Shown here: positions 18,073 through 26,573 of the stretch, piece by piece | Position numbering within the stretch: the stretch's first letter is position 1 | Layout: each line of letters begins with the position of its first letter | Assembly: GCF_030238365.1 (NCBI RefSeq) | Contig: NZ_JASSOT010000055.1 | Span: 1 to 64,000 of the forward strand | Length of the DNA: 64,000 nucleotides | Direction of reading: 5' to 3' | Source of the DNA: Lelliottia wanjuensis | GTDB lineage: Bacteria; Pseudomonadota; Gammaproteobacteria; Enterobacterales; Enterobacteriaceae | Program-made: the position numbers and the translations under genes | Notes under the pieces: generated by a model | Database searches by the model: none | What the model was told of the DNA's origin: nothing | What the model saw: only the letters and a program-made list of their open reading frames with translations

Positions 18073-18499
18073 GTCATATTTCACCTCTGTATTGGCGTGA
18101 CGGAGTTTTGTTCTATTCTCCACCCGCAAGGTCAGCAGCGCCTTACTGCCTACAAAACCTGGTGTCTTGACATCCTCTTGTGCTACACATCAATCTTTGG
18201 GCGATTTACACTCCATTCATGCAGATCTGTGATGTATGATGATTTTCATACATAAGAAAGTTTATTTTTTCCCGAGTTTTTTCAGAAATCTGATATTCCA
18301 GTACGGTCTGAATTATTTTCTGTTGATAAGAGGCCATTCACATGTCGGTAATTCAATGGTGGTTAACTTATTTCTTCAATGCCGCTTCTGAGTATTTAAT
18401 ATCCACCCGACAGATGTCGTGCCGTTTTATCAAATCAACAAACTCTGGCCTCTTCCTGAAACTACTCTCCTCTTCCGATCTCTTAAGAAGGAATTACAT
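18073..18499 (+). promoter_or_regulatory. intergenic promoter region of the terY operon
   Basis: About 430 bp without a gene. It contains a TTGACA at 18167-18172 with only a weak -10 (TCAATC) after a 17-bp spacer, and a perfect 8-bp inverted repeat ATGTATGA / TCATACAT at 18232-18253 with a 6-nt loop. The inverted repeat may be an operator; it differs from the AATCAT palindromes upstream of terZ. AAGAAGGAA just before 18500 is the terY ribosome site. Confidence 0.45.
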
Positions 18500-19138
18500 T
18501 TGAGACGCTTACCCGTATATCTGCTACTCGACACGTCCGGCTCTATGCATGGAGAGCCTATCGAAGCGGTTAAGAATGGCGTTCAGACGCTGCTTACCAC
18601 GCTGAAACAGGATCCGTATGCACTCGAAACGGCATACGTGTCAGTGATCACCTTTGATTCTTCAGCCCGACAGGCAGTCCCCCTGACAGACCTTCTGAGT
18701 TTCCAGATGCCAACACTAACAGCCAGCGGCACCACGTCTCTTGGCGAAGCGCTTACTCTCACGGCCAGCTCAATTGCCAAAGAAGTACAGAAAACGACGG
18801 CTGACACGAAAGGTGACTGGCGTCCCCTTGTATTCCTGATGACGGATGGAAGTCCGAATGATGACTGGCGTAAAGGCCTGAATGACTTTAAAGCGGCCAG
18901 AACCGGCGTTGTTGTGGCATGTGCAGCCGGGCATGATGCCGATACCAGCGTCCTAAAAGAAATCACTGAAATCGTGGTTCAGCTCGATACAGCTGACAGT
19001 TCGACGATTAAAGCTTTCTTTAAATGGGTCAGTGCGAGCATTTCGGTAGGCAGTCAGAAAGTGGAGTCCAGCAAAAAAGAAGTGATCGGTCTTGAAGACC
19101 TGCCACCGCCGCCGCCTGAAGTAAATGTGGTCTTATAA
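18500..19138 (+). CDS. terY: vWA domain protein TerY (first copy)
   Basis: A 212-aa single-domain von Willebrand A protein with MIDAS motif DTSGS at residues 11-15 and a later FLMTDGSP. The TTG at 18500 is chosen as start because it gives the (L/M)RRLPVYLLLDTSGS start shared by the two downstream paralogs, and AAGAAGGAA lies about 7 nt upstream. A longer frame from 18419 has no ribosome site. The C-terminal PPPPPE tail recurs in the second copy. TerY proteins are thought to work with a partner phosphatase and kinase. Confidence 0.9.
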   Translation: MRRLPVYLLLDTSGSMHGEPIEAVKNGVQTLLTTLKQDPYALETAYVSVITFDSSARQAVPLTDLLSFQMPTLTASGTTSLGEALTLTASSIAKEVQKTTADTKGDWRPLVFLMTDGSPNDDWRKGLNDFKAARTGVVVACAAGHDADTSVLKEITEIVVQLDTADSSTIKAFFKWVSASISVGSQKVESSKKEVIGLEDLPPPPPEVNVVL

Positions 19139-19160
19139 TTTTATTGATTAAGGGGATGTC

Positions 19161-19802
19161 ATGTCTGTCAGTCTGAGCAAAGGCCAGGGCGTAAGCCTGA
19201 AAAAAAATGAATACGATCTCTCGTCCGTTACTATCGGCCTGGGTTGGGATATTAATGAGGAAAAGAAAGGTTTCCTCGGCGGGATCTTTGGTAAAAAAGA
19301 AGAAGAATACGACCTTGATGTGATCGCTTTCCTGTGTAATTCAGCCGGAAAGGTGACCGATCTCGGCAATGTGGAAAATGGCAAACCAACGCTTGTGAAT
19401 GGCGATATCATCTTTTTCAACAGCCTCCGCCATAAGTCAGGCAATATCTGGCTGACGGGCGATAACCGAACCGGAGCCGGTGACGGTGACGATGAGCAAA
19501 TTATTGTGCGCCTGAATTCCCTTGACGCTCAGTACGAGAAAATTGTGTTCATCGTTCAGATCTACAATGGTGAAAAGCTCCAGCAGCACTTTGGTAAAGT
19601 TCAGAATGCCTTCATCCGGGCAGTCGATGCCCGTAATATTGAAATGGCACGATTCGATCTTTCTGGCGGACCCGCCTTCGCCAGCCAGCGCTCCATGGTT
19701 TTTGCCGAGCTGATACGCGAGGCTACAGGCTGGAAACTCAGGGCAATTGGTGAGCCTTCAGAATCAGATTCGTTTGTCTCGCACCTGAGGAATTACATGT
19801 GA
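19161..19802 (+). CDS. terX: TerD-family protein TerX
   Basis: A 213-aa TerD-family protein starting [15 protein letters not shown], with a lysine/glycine-rich insert (KKGFLGGIFGKKEEE) and Ca-binding segments YDLDVIAFL and GDNRTGAGDGDDE. The length equals that of R478 TerX. It lies 22 bp after terY; its stop TGA shares a base with the next ATG (TGATG), so the second vWA gene is translationally coupled. Confidence 0.92.
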   Translation: MSVSLSKGQGVSLKKNEYDLSSVTIGLGWDINEEKKGFLGGIFGKKEEEYDLDVIAFLCNSAGKVTDLGNVENGKPTLVNGDIIFFNSLRHKSGNIWLTGDNRTGAGDGDDEQIIVRLNSLDAQYEKIVFIVQIYNGEKLQQHFGKVQNAFIRAVDARNIEMARFDLSGGPAFASQRSMVFAELIREATGWKLRAIGEPSESDSFVSHLRNYM

Positions 19803-20440
19803 TGCGCCGCCTGCCTGTTTACCTTGTTATCGACACATCCGGCTCGATGCGCGGTGAGTCCATCCATTCCGTTAACGTTGGAATTCAGGCGATGCTTAGC
19901 GCTCTTCGCCAGGATCCCTACGCCCTCGAAAGCGTTCATATCTCCATTATCACCTATGACAATGAGGCGCGTGAGTTCATTCCTCTCACGCCGCTGGAAG
20001 ACTTCCAGTTTTCTGACATCGTTGTGCCAAGCGCAGGCGGGACGTTCACCGGTGCTGCCCTTGAATGTCTGATGCAGTGTGTTGAACGGGATGTGCGTCG
20101 CTCAGATGGTGATACCAAAGGAGACTGGCGTCCTCTGGTATTCCTGATGACTGATGGAACCCCTTCTGATGCCCTGGCGTACGGTGAAGCGGTAAAAGCG
20201 ATTCGCGGCCGGGGATTCGGATCCATCATTGCCTGCGCCGTTGGTCCTAAAGCAGGCCATGAGCACTTAAAACAGCTCACCGATAAGGTTGTATCTCTGG
20301 AGACGCTAGATTCAACCGCGTTTGCAGGTTTCTTTAAATGGGTATCGGCCAGCGTGTCTTCGGGCAGCACAAGCGCAGGGATCAATAACGGAACAGATAC
20401 CCTTCCCCCTCCTCCACCAGAAATCCAGCTGGTGCTCTGA
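19802..20440 (+). CDS. TerY-like vWA protein (second copy)
   Basis: A 212-aa vWA protein paralogous to TerY: MRRLPVYLVIDTSGSMRGE with MIDAS DTSGS at residues 11-15, KGDWRPLVFLMTDGTPSD in the middle and a PPPPPEIQLVL tail. The ATG at 19802 overlaps the terX stop; the in-frame GTG one codon earlier is unlikely. Close similarity in the central block to the first copy shows recent local duplication. Confidence 0.88.
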   Translation: MRRLPVYLVIDTSGSMRGESIHSVNVGIQAMLSALRQDPYALESVHISIITYDNEAREFIPLTPLEDFQFSDIVVPSAGGTFTGAALECLMQCVERDVRRSDGDTKGDWRPLVFLMTDGTPSDALAYGEAVKAIRGRGFGSIIACAVGPKAGHEHLKQLTDKVVSLETLDSTAFAGFFKWVSASVSSGSTSAGINNGTDTLPPPPPEIQLVL

Positions 20441-20525
20441 AAGACAGAAAGGTGCTGCTTTCCGGGCAACACCTTTCTGTACAGCAACGTTTTCTGCTGG
20501 CCGTACCAGCCGTACGAGGAAAATT

Positions 20526-21566
20526 ATGAGACGCCTTCCCGTGTTTTTTGTCCTGGACTGTTCAGAGTCCATGATTGGTGAAAACCTGAAAAAAATGACT
20601 GATGGTCTGCAAATGATCGTCGGAGATTTAAGAAAGGATCCACACGCACTTGAAACAGCCTGGGTTTCGGTAATCGCATTTGCCGGTGTAGCCCGTACGA
20701 TTGTTCCTCTTCACGAAATTGCCTCGTTCTACCCTCCCCGCCTTCCCGTTGGCGGCGGTACGAGCCTTGGGGCCGCATTGCGTGAGCTGACCGTGCAAAT
20801 TGATACCCAGGTCAGAAAAACCACTCATGAGGCTAAAGGCGACTGGAAACCCGTCGTGTACCTCCTTACCGACGGACGTCCGACTGACGACACAACCGCT
20901 GAAGTGAAGCGTTGGAAGGATCACTACGCGAGTAAAGTGAATCTTATTGCCGTTGGCCTGGGGCCGTCAGCGGACCTGAATATCCTGCGGCAACTGACAG
21001 AGAATGTCATGCTGTTCACCGAGTCTCAGGAAGGGGACTTTACCCGCTTCATCAAATGGATCACGGCCTCGGTTACGGCGCACAGCCGCAGCGTCGGGGA
21101 CGACAAACAACCTGAGCTAAGCCAGACTGAATACATAGTTCGGCTGGCCAAGGACGAGACAGTAAAAGCGTATGATGAAAACTGCGTTACGCTTACCGGC
21201 CGTTGCAGCAAGACCCGTCGTCCGTACCTGATGAAGTATGAACGGCCACCAGCAAGGGTTTCCGGACTCGATTTCAGCCTGAACCTGAACAGCTTTAATA
21301 TTGCCGGATGCTATCCCATCGATGAGGACTATTTTGCGTGGTCGGATGCCACCGCTACCGGTTTGCAGGTAAACACCAGCGAACTGCATGGCGTACCGGG
21401 TTGCCCCCACTGCGGTAATGCCAGTGCGTTTGCCCTGTGCTCATGCGGAAAGTTGCTGTGTATTGACGGCCCGGATGACGTGATCTGCCCCTGGTGTGAA
21501 AAAGGCCTGTCATTCAGCAATGATGGCGGAAACACTAACTTCGACGTAAACAGAGGAAGAGGTTGA
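20526..21566 (+). CDS. TerY-like vWA protein with C-terminal zinc-binding TerY-C domain (third copy)
   Basis: A 346-aa protein. Residues 1-205 are a vWA domain whose MIDAS reads DCSES (residues 11-15) instead of DTSGS, keeping the DxSxS metal ligands. The last ~50 residues carry CPHC, CSC, C and CPWC clusters, the TerY-C metal-binding domain. The start ATG at 20526 follows GAGGAAA. Its stop overlaps the ATG of the PP2C gene, so vWA, phosphatase and kinase form one translational unit, the known TerY-P triad. Confidence 0.88.
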   Translation: MRRLPVFFVLDCSESMIGENLKKMTDGLQMIVGDLRKDPHALETAWVSVIAFAGVARTIVPLHEIASFYPPRLPVGGGTSLGAALRELTVQIDTQVRKTTHEAKGDWKPVVYLLTDGRPTDDTTAEVKRWKDHYASKVNLIAVGLGPSADLNILRQLTENVMLFTESQEGDFTRFIKWITASVTAHSRSVGDDKQPELSQTEYIVRLAKDETVKAYDENCVTLTGRCSKTRRPYLMKYERPPARVSGLDFSLNLNSFNIAGCYPIDEDYFAWSDATATGLQVNTSELHGVPGCPHCGNASAFALCSCGKLLCIDGPDDVICPWCEKGLSFSNDGGNTNFDVNRGRG

Positions 21567-23203
21567 TGTCGCAAGATGCTTCACTTGAAGAGAAGATTAT
21601 CCGCTTAGTTCTGTCTGAGCTGAGCCACCCTGTAGAAGGTGAGCGGCTTTTTCTTCTATCGCAGGACCCATCCCTTACCGAAGAGATTATGCGGCTTAAA
21701 GAGCGGATTGAGGGCCTTGCACAGGGTTTATCTGCGCGGGTTAGTGAAGGTGATAACGACCCAGAGATTGCCGCCTCTTCAGCTTTCAGTCTTTCCGATC
21801 AGCAACAAACGGTCGTAAGTGTTGCTGATAACCCGGCCATTGACGCTACCGATACACCATTACTGCAACCCCTGACAGAAAATGAACCTCATCCTCCGTT
21901 CTGGAAATTGATGCCTTATTACGAATTTGATAAACCAGCACAGAGCGAAGACGAAAACCTGTCTTCCCAGGCATTAAAACCCGGGCAGATTCCGACAGGC
22001 CAGAAGCGGGCCGGATTAGCAGTGCCACCTGCCTTTCCCCCGAGAGCTAAAATAACTCTACCAAACGCCCGCGCAGGCGAACGTTTCTCTTCGCCGGTTG
22101 CTATCGTTCTGGATGAGGGCAAGCAGGCTACTGTCAGGGACGTTGTCTTTCCCCGGAACATTGGCCTGTCTTTTGACAAAGAACATGAGTTGCTGACAGG
22201 TACACCCACCGAAAGCGGCGATATAGAGCTTTCAGTACTCTGGTCATGCGCTTCGCACGACGAATGCGAAACAAAGCTACTTTTTATAGTCAACCCCGAT
22301 CCGAGAAGTCTGTGGAAGGTGGTAGAACCACCAGCAGATGCTCCCTACCCTAAATCCCATCTGGACGCTGCTGGCCTAGTCAGAGGTGACATACGTATTG
22401 CTGCCGCCAGTCGCCGGGGACGCTCTCATGAGCATGCCGGGAGCTTCAGAGATGACGACTTCTATATTAACCACTGCCAGGAAACAGGATGGTCTGTCAT
22501 GCTGGTCGCTGACGGGGCCGGTAGTGCAGTAAATTCCCGGGAAGGCTCCCGGATTGCAGTCAAAACGGCTGGCGATTACCTTTTCAATCAGCTCAGTGGC
22601 TTGAAAGGCATCCATTTAAAAGAGCACATCACGGCGTGGGAAGGGAGCGATCAGCAGGCAACCATAAATGCCATGCTTCATCATTTTAAACAGGCAGCTA
22701 CGCTCGCGGTCAACAGCATCCAGAATGAAGCCATTTGTGCAGAACAACCGGTGAAATCCTATTCAACAACCCTACTTGCTACTGTAGTGCTACGAACTGA
22801 TAAAGAGCTGTTTGCGGCTGCATTCTGGCTTGGTGATGGTGCGATAGGTGCATACAGCCCTTCCGGTAAAGTTAGGATACTGGGAAATCCCGATAGCGGA
22901 GAATATGCAGGACAAACCCGCTTTCTTGACCAGAGCATTATCGCAGACCCATCGTTTAGCGGCCGCATCAGCGTGGGTAAATGGAATGATGTATCTCATT
23001 TGATCCTCATGACAGACGGCGTATCAGACCCTCTGTTTGAGACGGATAACGGGCTTCGCAGTGATGAAAAATGGACCCGTCTCATTGATGAGCTCAACCC
23101 TGTCCTTGCAGACGCCAGTATTGCGCCTGAGAGGTTAGGCGACTGGCTTAACTTTTTCTCCACAGGGAACCATGATGACCGCACTATTGCGGTGTTGTGG
23201 TAA
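21566..23203 (+). CDS. PP2C-family protein phosphatase of the TerY triad
   Basis: A 545-aa protein. The N-terminal half is poorly conserved (helical start, acidic low-complexity linker, an Ig-like stretch around residues 150-250). The C-terminal ~270 residues are a PP2C Ser/Thr phosphatase: DGAG at 316-319, a second aspartate in LMTDG near 484, and HDDRT at 536-540, all metal-binding positions. The start ATG overlaps the TerY-C gene stop. It should reverse phosphorylation made by the kinase encoded next. Confidence 0.87.
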   Translation: MSQDASLEEKIIRLVLSELSHPVEGERLFLLSQDPSLTEEIMRLKERIEGLAQGLSARVSEGDNDPEIAASSAFSLSDQQQTVVSVADNPAIDATDTPLLQPLTENEPHPPFWKLMPYYEFDKPAQSEDENLSSQALKPGQIPTGQKRAGLAVPPAFPPRAKITLPNARAGERFSSPVAIVLDEGKQATVRDVVFPRNIGLSFDKEHELLTGTPTESGDIELSVLWSCASHDECETKLLFIVNPDPRSLWKVVEPPADAPYPKSHLDAAGLVRGDIRIAAASRRGRSHEHAGSFRDDDFYINHCQETGWSVMLVADGAGSAVNSREGSRIAVKTAGDYLFNQLSGLKGIHLKEHITAWEGSDQQATINAMLHHFKQAATLAVNSIQNEAICAEQPVKSYSTTLLATVVLRTDKELFAAAFWLGDGAIGAYSPSGKVRILGNPDSGEYAGQTRFLDQSIIADPSFSGRISVGKWNDVSHLILMTDGVSDPLFETDNGLRSDEKWTRLIDELNPVLADASIAPERLGDWLNFFSTGNHDDRTIAVLW

Positions 23204-23228
23204 GGGATACGCTTTTTCGGTGGTCAAT

Positions 23229-24728
23229 ATGACAAATATCGTTACGTGCAAAACAAAGGACGGCGAAACAGTCCAGTATGTTGACGAGGTAATTGGTTCG
23301 GGCTCGATGAAGGATGTTTACTTTTCGCCTGATAAATCTTACGTCGTTGCTTTTTATCATAAACCGCAGAATGAGCAGGCCCGGGGTCGGATTGATATGA
23401 TCACCGGGCGCTACAGGCAAAATATTTTTGGCCAATCCGGTGGTGAATACTGGAAGGACCTGTTTTGCTGGCCAACCCACGTTGTTGAGCATGGGGATAA
23501 AATCGGTATCGTGGTTCCAACCTACCAGAGCCACTTTTTCTTTAAATACGGCTCTAAAAACGATGATTTTCTGGGCATAAAAGGCCGGGAGAAAGAAGGC
23601 AAATGGTTTGCCAGCGCCAGCAACCAGAATAAATTTCTCGACCCACGTGAACGAGGCAATACGCTTACCTATCTCAAGGTCTGTCTGCTGCTAACAAGAG
23701 CCGTCAGAAGGATGCATGCGGCAGGTCTCTGTCACAGCGATCTAAGCTATAAAAACGTGCTTATCGATCCAGAAATGGGACATGCCTGCATCATTGACGT
23801 AGACGGCCTGGTTGTCCCTGGAAAGTATCCTCCCGACGTCGTGGGCACCCCGGATTTTATCGCTCCGGAAGTGGTGAAAACCAGCCATCTTTCCAAAGAG
23901 GATCCGAACCGCGTATTGCCAAGCATTACTACTGACCGTCATGCGCTGTCGGTGCTTATCTACATGTATCTGTTCTTCCGTCATCCGCTACGTGGTGGAA
24001 AAATACATGACATGTCGGATGAAGTACGTGATGAGGCCTTATCTATGGGTGAGAAGGCACTCTTCATTGAACATCCGGCAGACAAAAGCAATGCAGTCAA
24101 AGTCAGTCAGCTATCCTCCTTTTCACTGCCCTGGGCTGACCCGGAGAAAATTCCTTACACCATCATGGGCCCTTATCTGACGCCTTTGTTTGAACGCGCC
24201 TTTATTGATGGCTTACACGATGCCACTAAACGCCCGACCGCCGATGAGTGGGAAACTGCCCTGGTTAAAACAGTCGATCTGATACAGCCCTGCCAGAACA
24301 AGGCGTGTGAACAGAAATGGTACGTTTTCTCAGGTAAGACAAAGCCGGTTTGTCCCTACTGCGGTACGCCATACAAGGGTAAATTACCGGTTCTAAATTT
24401 ATATTCATCCCGAAAGGAAGGCAGTTATCGTCCTGACGATCACCGGTTGATGGTGTGGAGCGGGCAGTCAATCTATGCGTGGCATGTGAATCGCCTCATT
24501 GCGCCAAATGAGCGCACAACCGATGCACAAAGGAAACGAGTTGGGTATTTTGTTTTCCATAACGATCAGTGGTGGTTAGTAAATGAAGGCATAAATGGGC
24601 TTATGTCATTACCGGATAAACGACAGGTTGCGGTTGGAGAAAAAATAGAACTGACAAATAACGCTCAGTTTGTGTTGTCAAAGGAAGATGGTGGAAGGCT
24701 AGTAGTTGTTCAATTAGTAGAAAACTAA
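23229..24728 (+). CDS. Ser/Thr protein kinase-like protein with zinc ribbon and FHA-like tail
   Basis: A 499-aa protein. A glycine-rich loop IGSGSMKDVY (about 22-31) and a later lysine, HSDLSYKN at 169-176 (HRD-like, S in place of R), and IDVDG at 189-193 (DFG-like) mark a divergent eukaryotic-type kinase. Residues about 355-385 hold C..C and CPYC ligands for a zinc ribbon; the C-terminal ~110 residues look FHA-like, as in phosphopeptide readers. An in-frame upstream extension reaches into the PP2C gene but the ATG at 23229 has GGTGG upstream. Third member of the TerY triad. Confidence 0.82.
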   Translation: MTNIVTCKTKDGETVQYVDEVIGSGSMKDVYFSPDKSYVVAFYHKPQNEQARGRIDMITGRYRQNIFGQSGGEYWKDLFCWPTHVVEHGDKIGIVVPTYQSHFFFKYGSKNDDFLGIKGREKEGKWFASASNQNKFLDPRERGNTLTYLKVCLLLTRAVRRMHAAGLCHSDLSYKNVLIDPEMGHACIIDVDGLVVPGKYPPDVVGTPDFIAPEVVKTSHLSKEDPNRVLPSITTDRHALSVLIYMYLFFRHPLRGGKIHDMSDEVRDEALSMGEKALFIEHPADKSNAVKVSQLSSFSLPWADPEKIPYTIMGPYLTPLFERAFIDGLHDATKRPTADEWETALVKTVDLIQPCQNKACEQKWYVFSGKTKPVCPYCGTPYKGKLPVLNLYSSRKEGSYRPDDHRLMVWSGQSIYAWHVNRLIAPNERTTDAQRKRVGYFVFHNDQWWLVNEGINGLMSLPDKRQVAVGEKIELTNNAQFVLSKEDGGRLVVVQLVEN

Positions 24729-24747
24729 CGAATACCACTAACCAGAT

Positions 24748-24776
24748 AAAAAACGCCTGACTTGCAAGTTAGGCGT
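24748..24776 (-). terminator. intrinsic terminator between the kinase and the convergent 107-aa gene
   Basis: A stem ACGCCTGAC / GTTAGGCGT (one G-T pair) with a 6-nt loop. On the minus strand it is followed by six T residues, so it mainly serves the 107-aa gene, whose stop codon lies inside the stem. It may also slow transcripts from the kinase side. Confidence 0.65.
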
Positions 24777-25092
24777 CATACATGTCGCCTGTTTTCCAGC
24801 CAGTCTCCGCTATTGCTTCATCACTATTTCGAGGTCCGGTGATCCACAGCCGTTCCCTGGATGCCCTGGATGCGAATGCCCATGGCTCATCAGGATCAAG
24901 AACAACAGTTTCTTCACTGAGCTCCGCATTTTCTGGTTCAGCGGGTATAACTCTTTTTGAATCTAAAATCCAGGCTTCAGCCTCTTCATGCTTGCTCAAC
25001 AGGAAACGGTACAGGTGGCAACCTCCTCCGTCATTTATGGCGTACAGCCTGAATCCATCCCCAAACTCAACAGTGACGACATTATGTGACAT
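24769..25092 (-). CDS. hypothetical protein (107 aa)
   Basis: Not recognised. The start ATG at 25092 has TTGGAG 4-5 nt upstream, and a terminator sits at the stop, so the gene looks genuine. The product is acidic and soluble (AEPENAELSEETVVLDPDEPW) with an N-terminal beta-rich part (VTVEFGDGFRLYAINDGGG). It is convergent with the kinase gene and downstream of the nuclease and 303-aa genes on the same strand. Confidence 0.6.
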   Translation of the reverse strand: MSHNVVTVEFGDGFRLYAINDGGGCHLYRFLLSKHEEAEAWILDSKRVIPAEPENAELSEETVVLDPDEPWAFASRASRERLWITGPRNSDEAIAETGWKTGDMYDA

Positions 25093-25161
25093 AGTGCTCC
25101 AAGAAACTTAGCATTACCCCGGGAAGCTGATTCAGCTGGAGCTGGTGGTCACTTCTTGGAC

Positions 25162-26073
25162 TTAGGCGCAGTTGCCTCCTGATTGTATAGGCTTATTGTA
25201 TTTTGCATAAGACCGTACCGCATTGATACAGGCCTGGCGAATAGAGTCAAATGAACGAAAGCCCGGGGAAACAGCATTCCCCGTATTGTCCAACAGGAGA
25301 GTGCTTCCCATTGAGCGTACCAGTTGAAATTCGTGCTTCGATTTGTCTGCCGTAACCTGAATGATGAAAATGGTTTCGCCGAGCTGGCTGTTTTCAATGC
25401 CGGTTACAGCTGCCTTGATCGAGTTTCCTCCAACTACCATTAAATCGCAGGCATACCATTCACGAGCAGACGAACTCCATTTAGGTGAGTTGTTCTTATC
25501 TGGCCACTTAATCCATTCTGAGGCTGAATTAGGGGACAACAGTAGTGTATTCAGTAACGAAAGCGGATTGTCATCCATACCGGATGCCCAGCATTCATTG
25601 AAGAAGGGGATGAAGATATCCGGGTTAATCACGGCAATGTAGTCGAAGAGCGCTTTGTTTACCTGCCCCGCTCTGTCTGGCATGAAAAATAGCCCTATAC
25701 GCGAGCCCTTCGCACTTTTCCAGATGGCACCAGCTGGCTCGTAGGCTGAGTTAATAAAAGTACCCACAGATAAACCGACAGGCGCAACTACCAGTGCCGG
25801 AACTACTTTGCGAAGACCATCCATTACCGGTCGTACAAAGACTCTCTGTCCTTCTGTGATGCAACGAATAATTGCCTTGGTGATGATGACAGCCGGAGAA
25901 GGAACACATGTCAGGCCGTTCTGCATGACATGAGGTAACATAGACCCTGAAGCTGAACTGACGACGGTTCTCAGGCTCGTCGGGCAATTTAACGTATGCT
26001 CCCCCGTGTCAGGACTGACAAGATGACCATTCTCTGTCTGATAGATATGCTCGAACGGTGCTAAATTTTTCAC
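25162..26073 (-). CDS. hypothetical protein (303 aa), partner of the nuclease gene
   Basis: Not recognised. The start is GTG at 26073, overlapping the nuclease stop (GTGA), so the two genes form a translationally coupled pair. No signal peptide; one moderately hydrophobic stretch near residues 85-105 (VVPALVVAPVGLSVGTF) could be membrane-associated. Cysteines are scattered and no catalytic motif is obvious. Codon use and GC are like the ter region. A role tied to nuclease action is possible but unproven. Confidence 0.65.
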   Translation of the reverse strand: MKNLAPFEHIYQTENGHLVSPDTGEHTLNCPTSLRTVVSSASGSMLPHVMQNGLTCVPSPAVIITKAIIRCITEGQRVFVRPVMDGLRKVVPALVVAPVGLSVGTFINSAYEPAGAIWKSAKGSRIGLFFMPDRAGQVNKALFDYIAVINPDIFIPFFNECWASGMDDNPLSLLNTLLLSPNSASEWIKWPDKNNSPKWSSSAREWYACDLMVVGGNSIKAAVTGIENSQLGETIFIIQVTADKSKHEFQLVRSMGSTLLLDNTGNAVSPGFRSFDSIRQACINAVRSYAKYNKPIQSGGNCA

Positions 26074-26573
26074 CAGTTTGGCCTCGGTGTTTTCTTCTCC
26101 GGCTTTTCAGTTTTCTTGTTGATCTGCCGCCACTCCCAGGGAGGGATCGGGGATTTATCTGACCACAAGCCAATAGAGGCATTTTTAGCCCCAGTATCAA
26201 ATTTGATGTAGGAAGGCACTACTGCCTCATCCTGAAACCTGTAAACCCATGCAAGGCCACTGTCTACCATCGAAGCATTGATGTCATAGCCATCCAACCA
26301 GATGGTGCCGAGCTCCCGACCGTAAACGTCTGGACCATGATTCACAACCTTTACGGTTTTACCGGCCACGGCGGTACTCAGTGCCTGTTTCGACTTCTGC
26401 CCCCATGCCTGTTTGCTTTCAGGGGCATCGATGCCATAGAGGCGTACACGGATATTGGAGTTCTGATTGTCCAGAATCTGTAGTGTATCGCCGTCAATGA
26501 CTTTGACGACCTTGCCCTCAAACGACTCTACTGCCGCGAAAGCCGCGACAGGGATGGTCCCCAGTAGGCAAAA
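26070..26573 (-). pseudogene. thermonuclease (SNase) family gene, 5'-truncated
   Basis: The minus-strand frame is open from 26573 and encodes a staphylococcal-nuclease-type domain: a signal-peptide end (LLGTIPVAAFA), GKVVKVIDGDTLQIL, RVRLYGIDAPESKQAWG, then YGRELGTIWLDG, NASMVDSGLAWVYRF and a basic tail. The catalytic R, E and R positions are kept. Directly upstream is a TAG (26576-26574) and no ATG, GTG or TTG precedes the domain; the first is the GTG at 26369, inside the fold. The signal-peptide start is missing, so the 5' end was lost at a junction near 26574. Confidence 0.75.
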
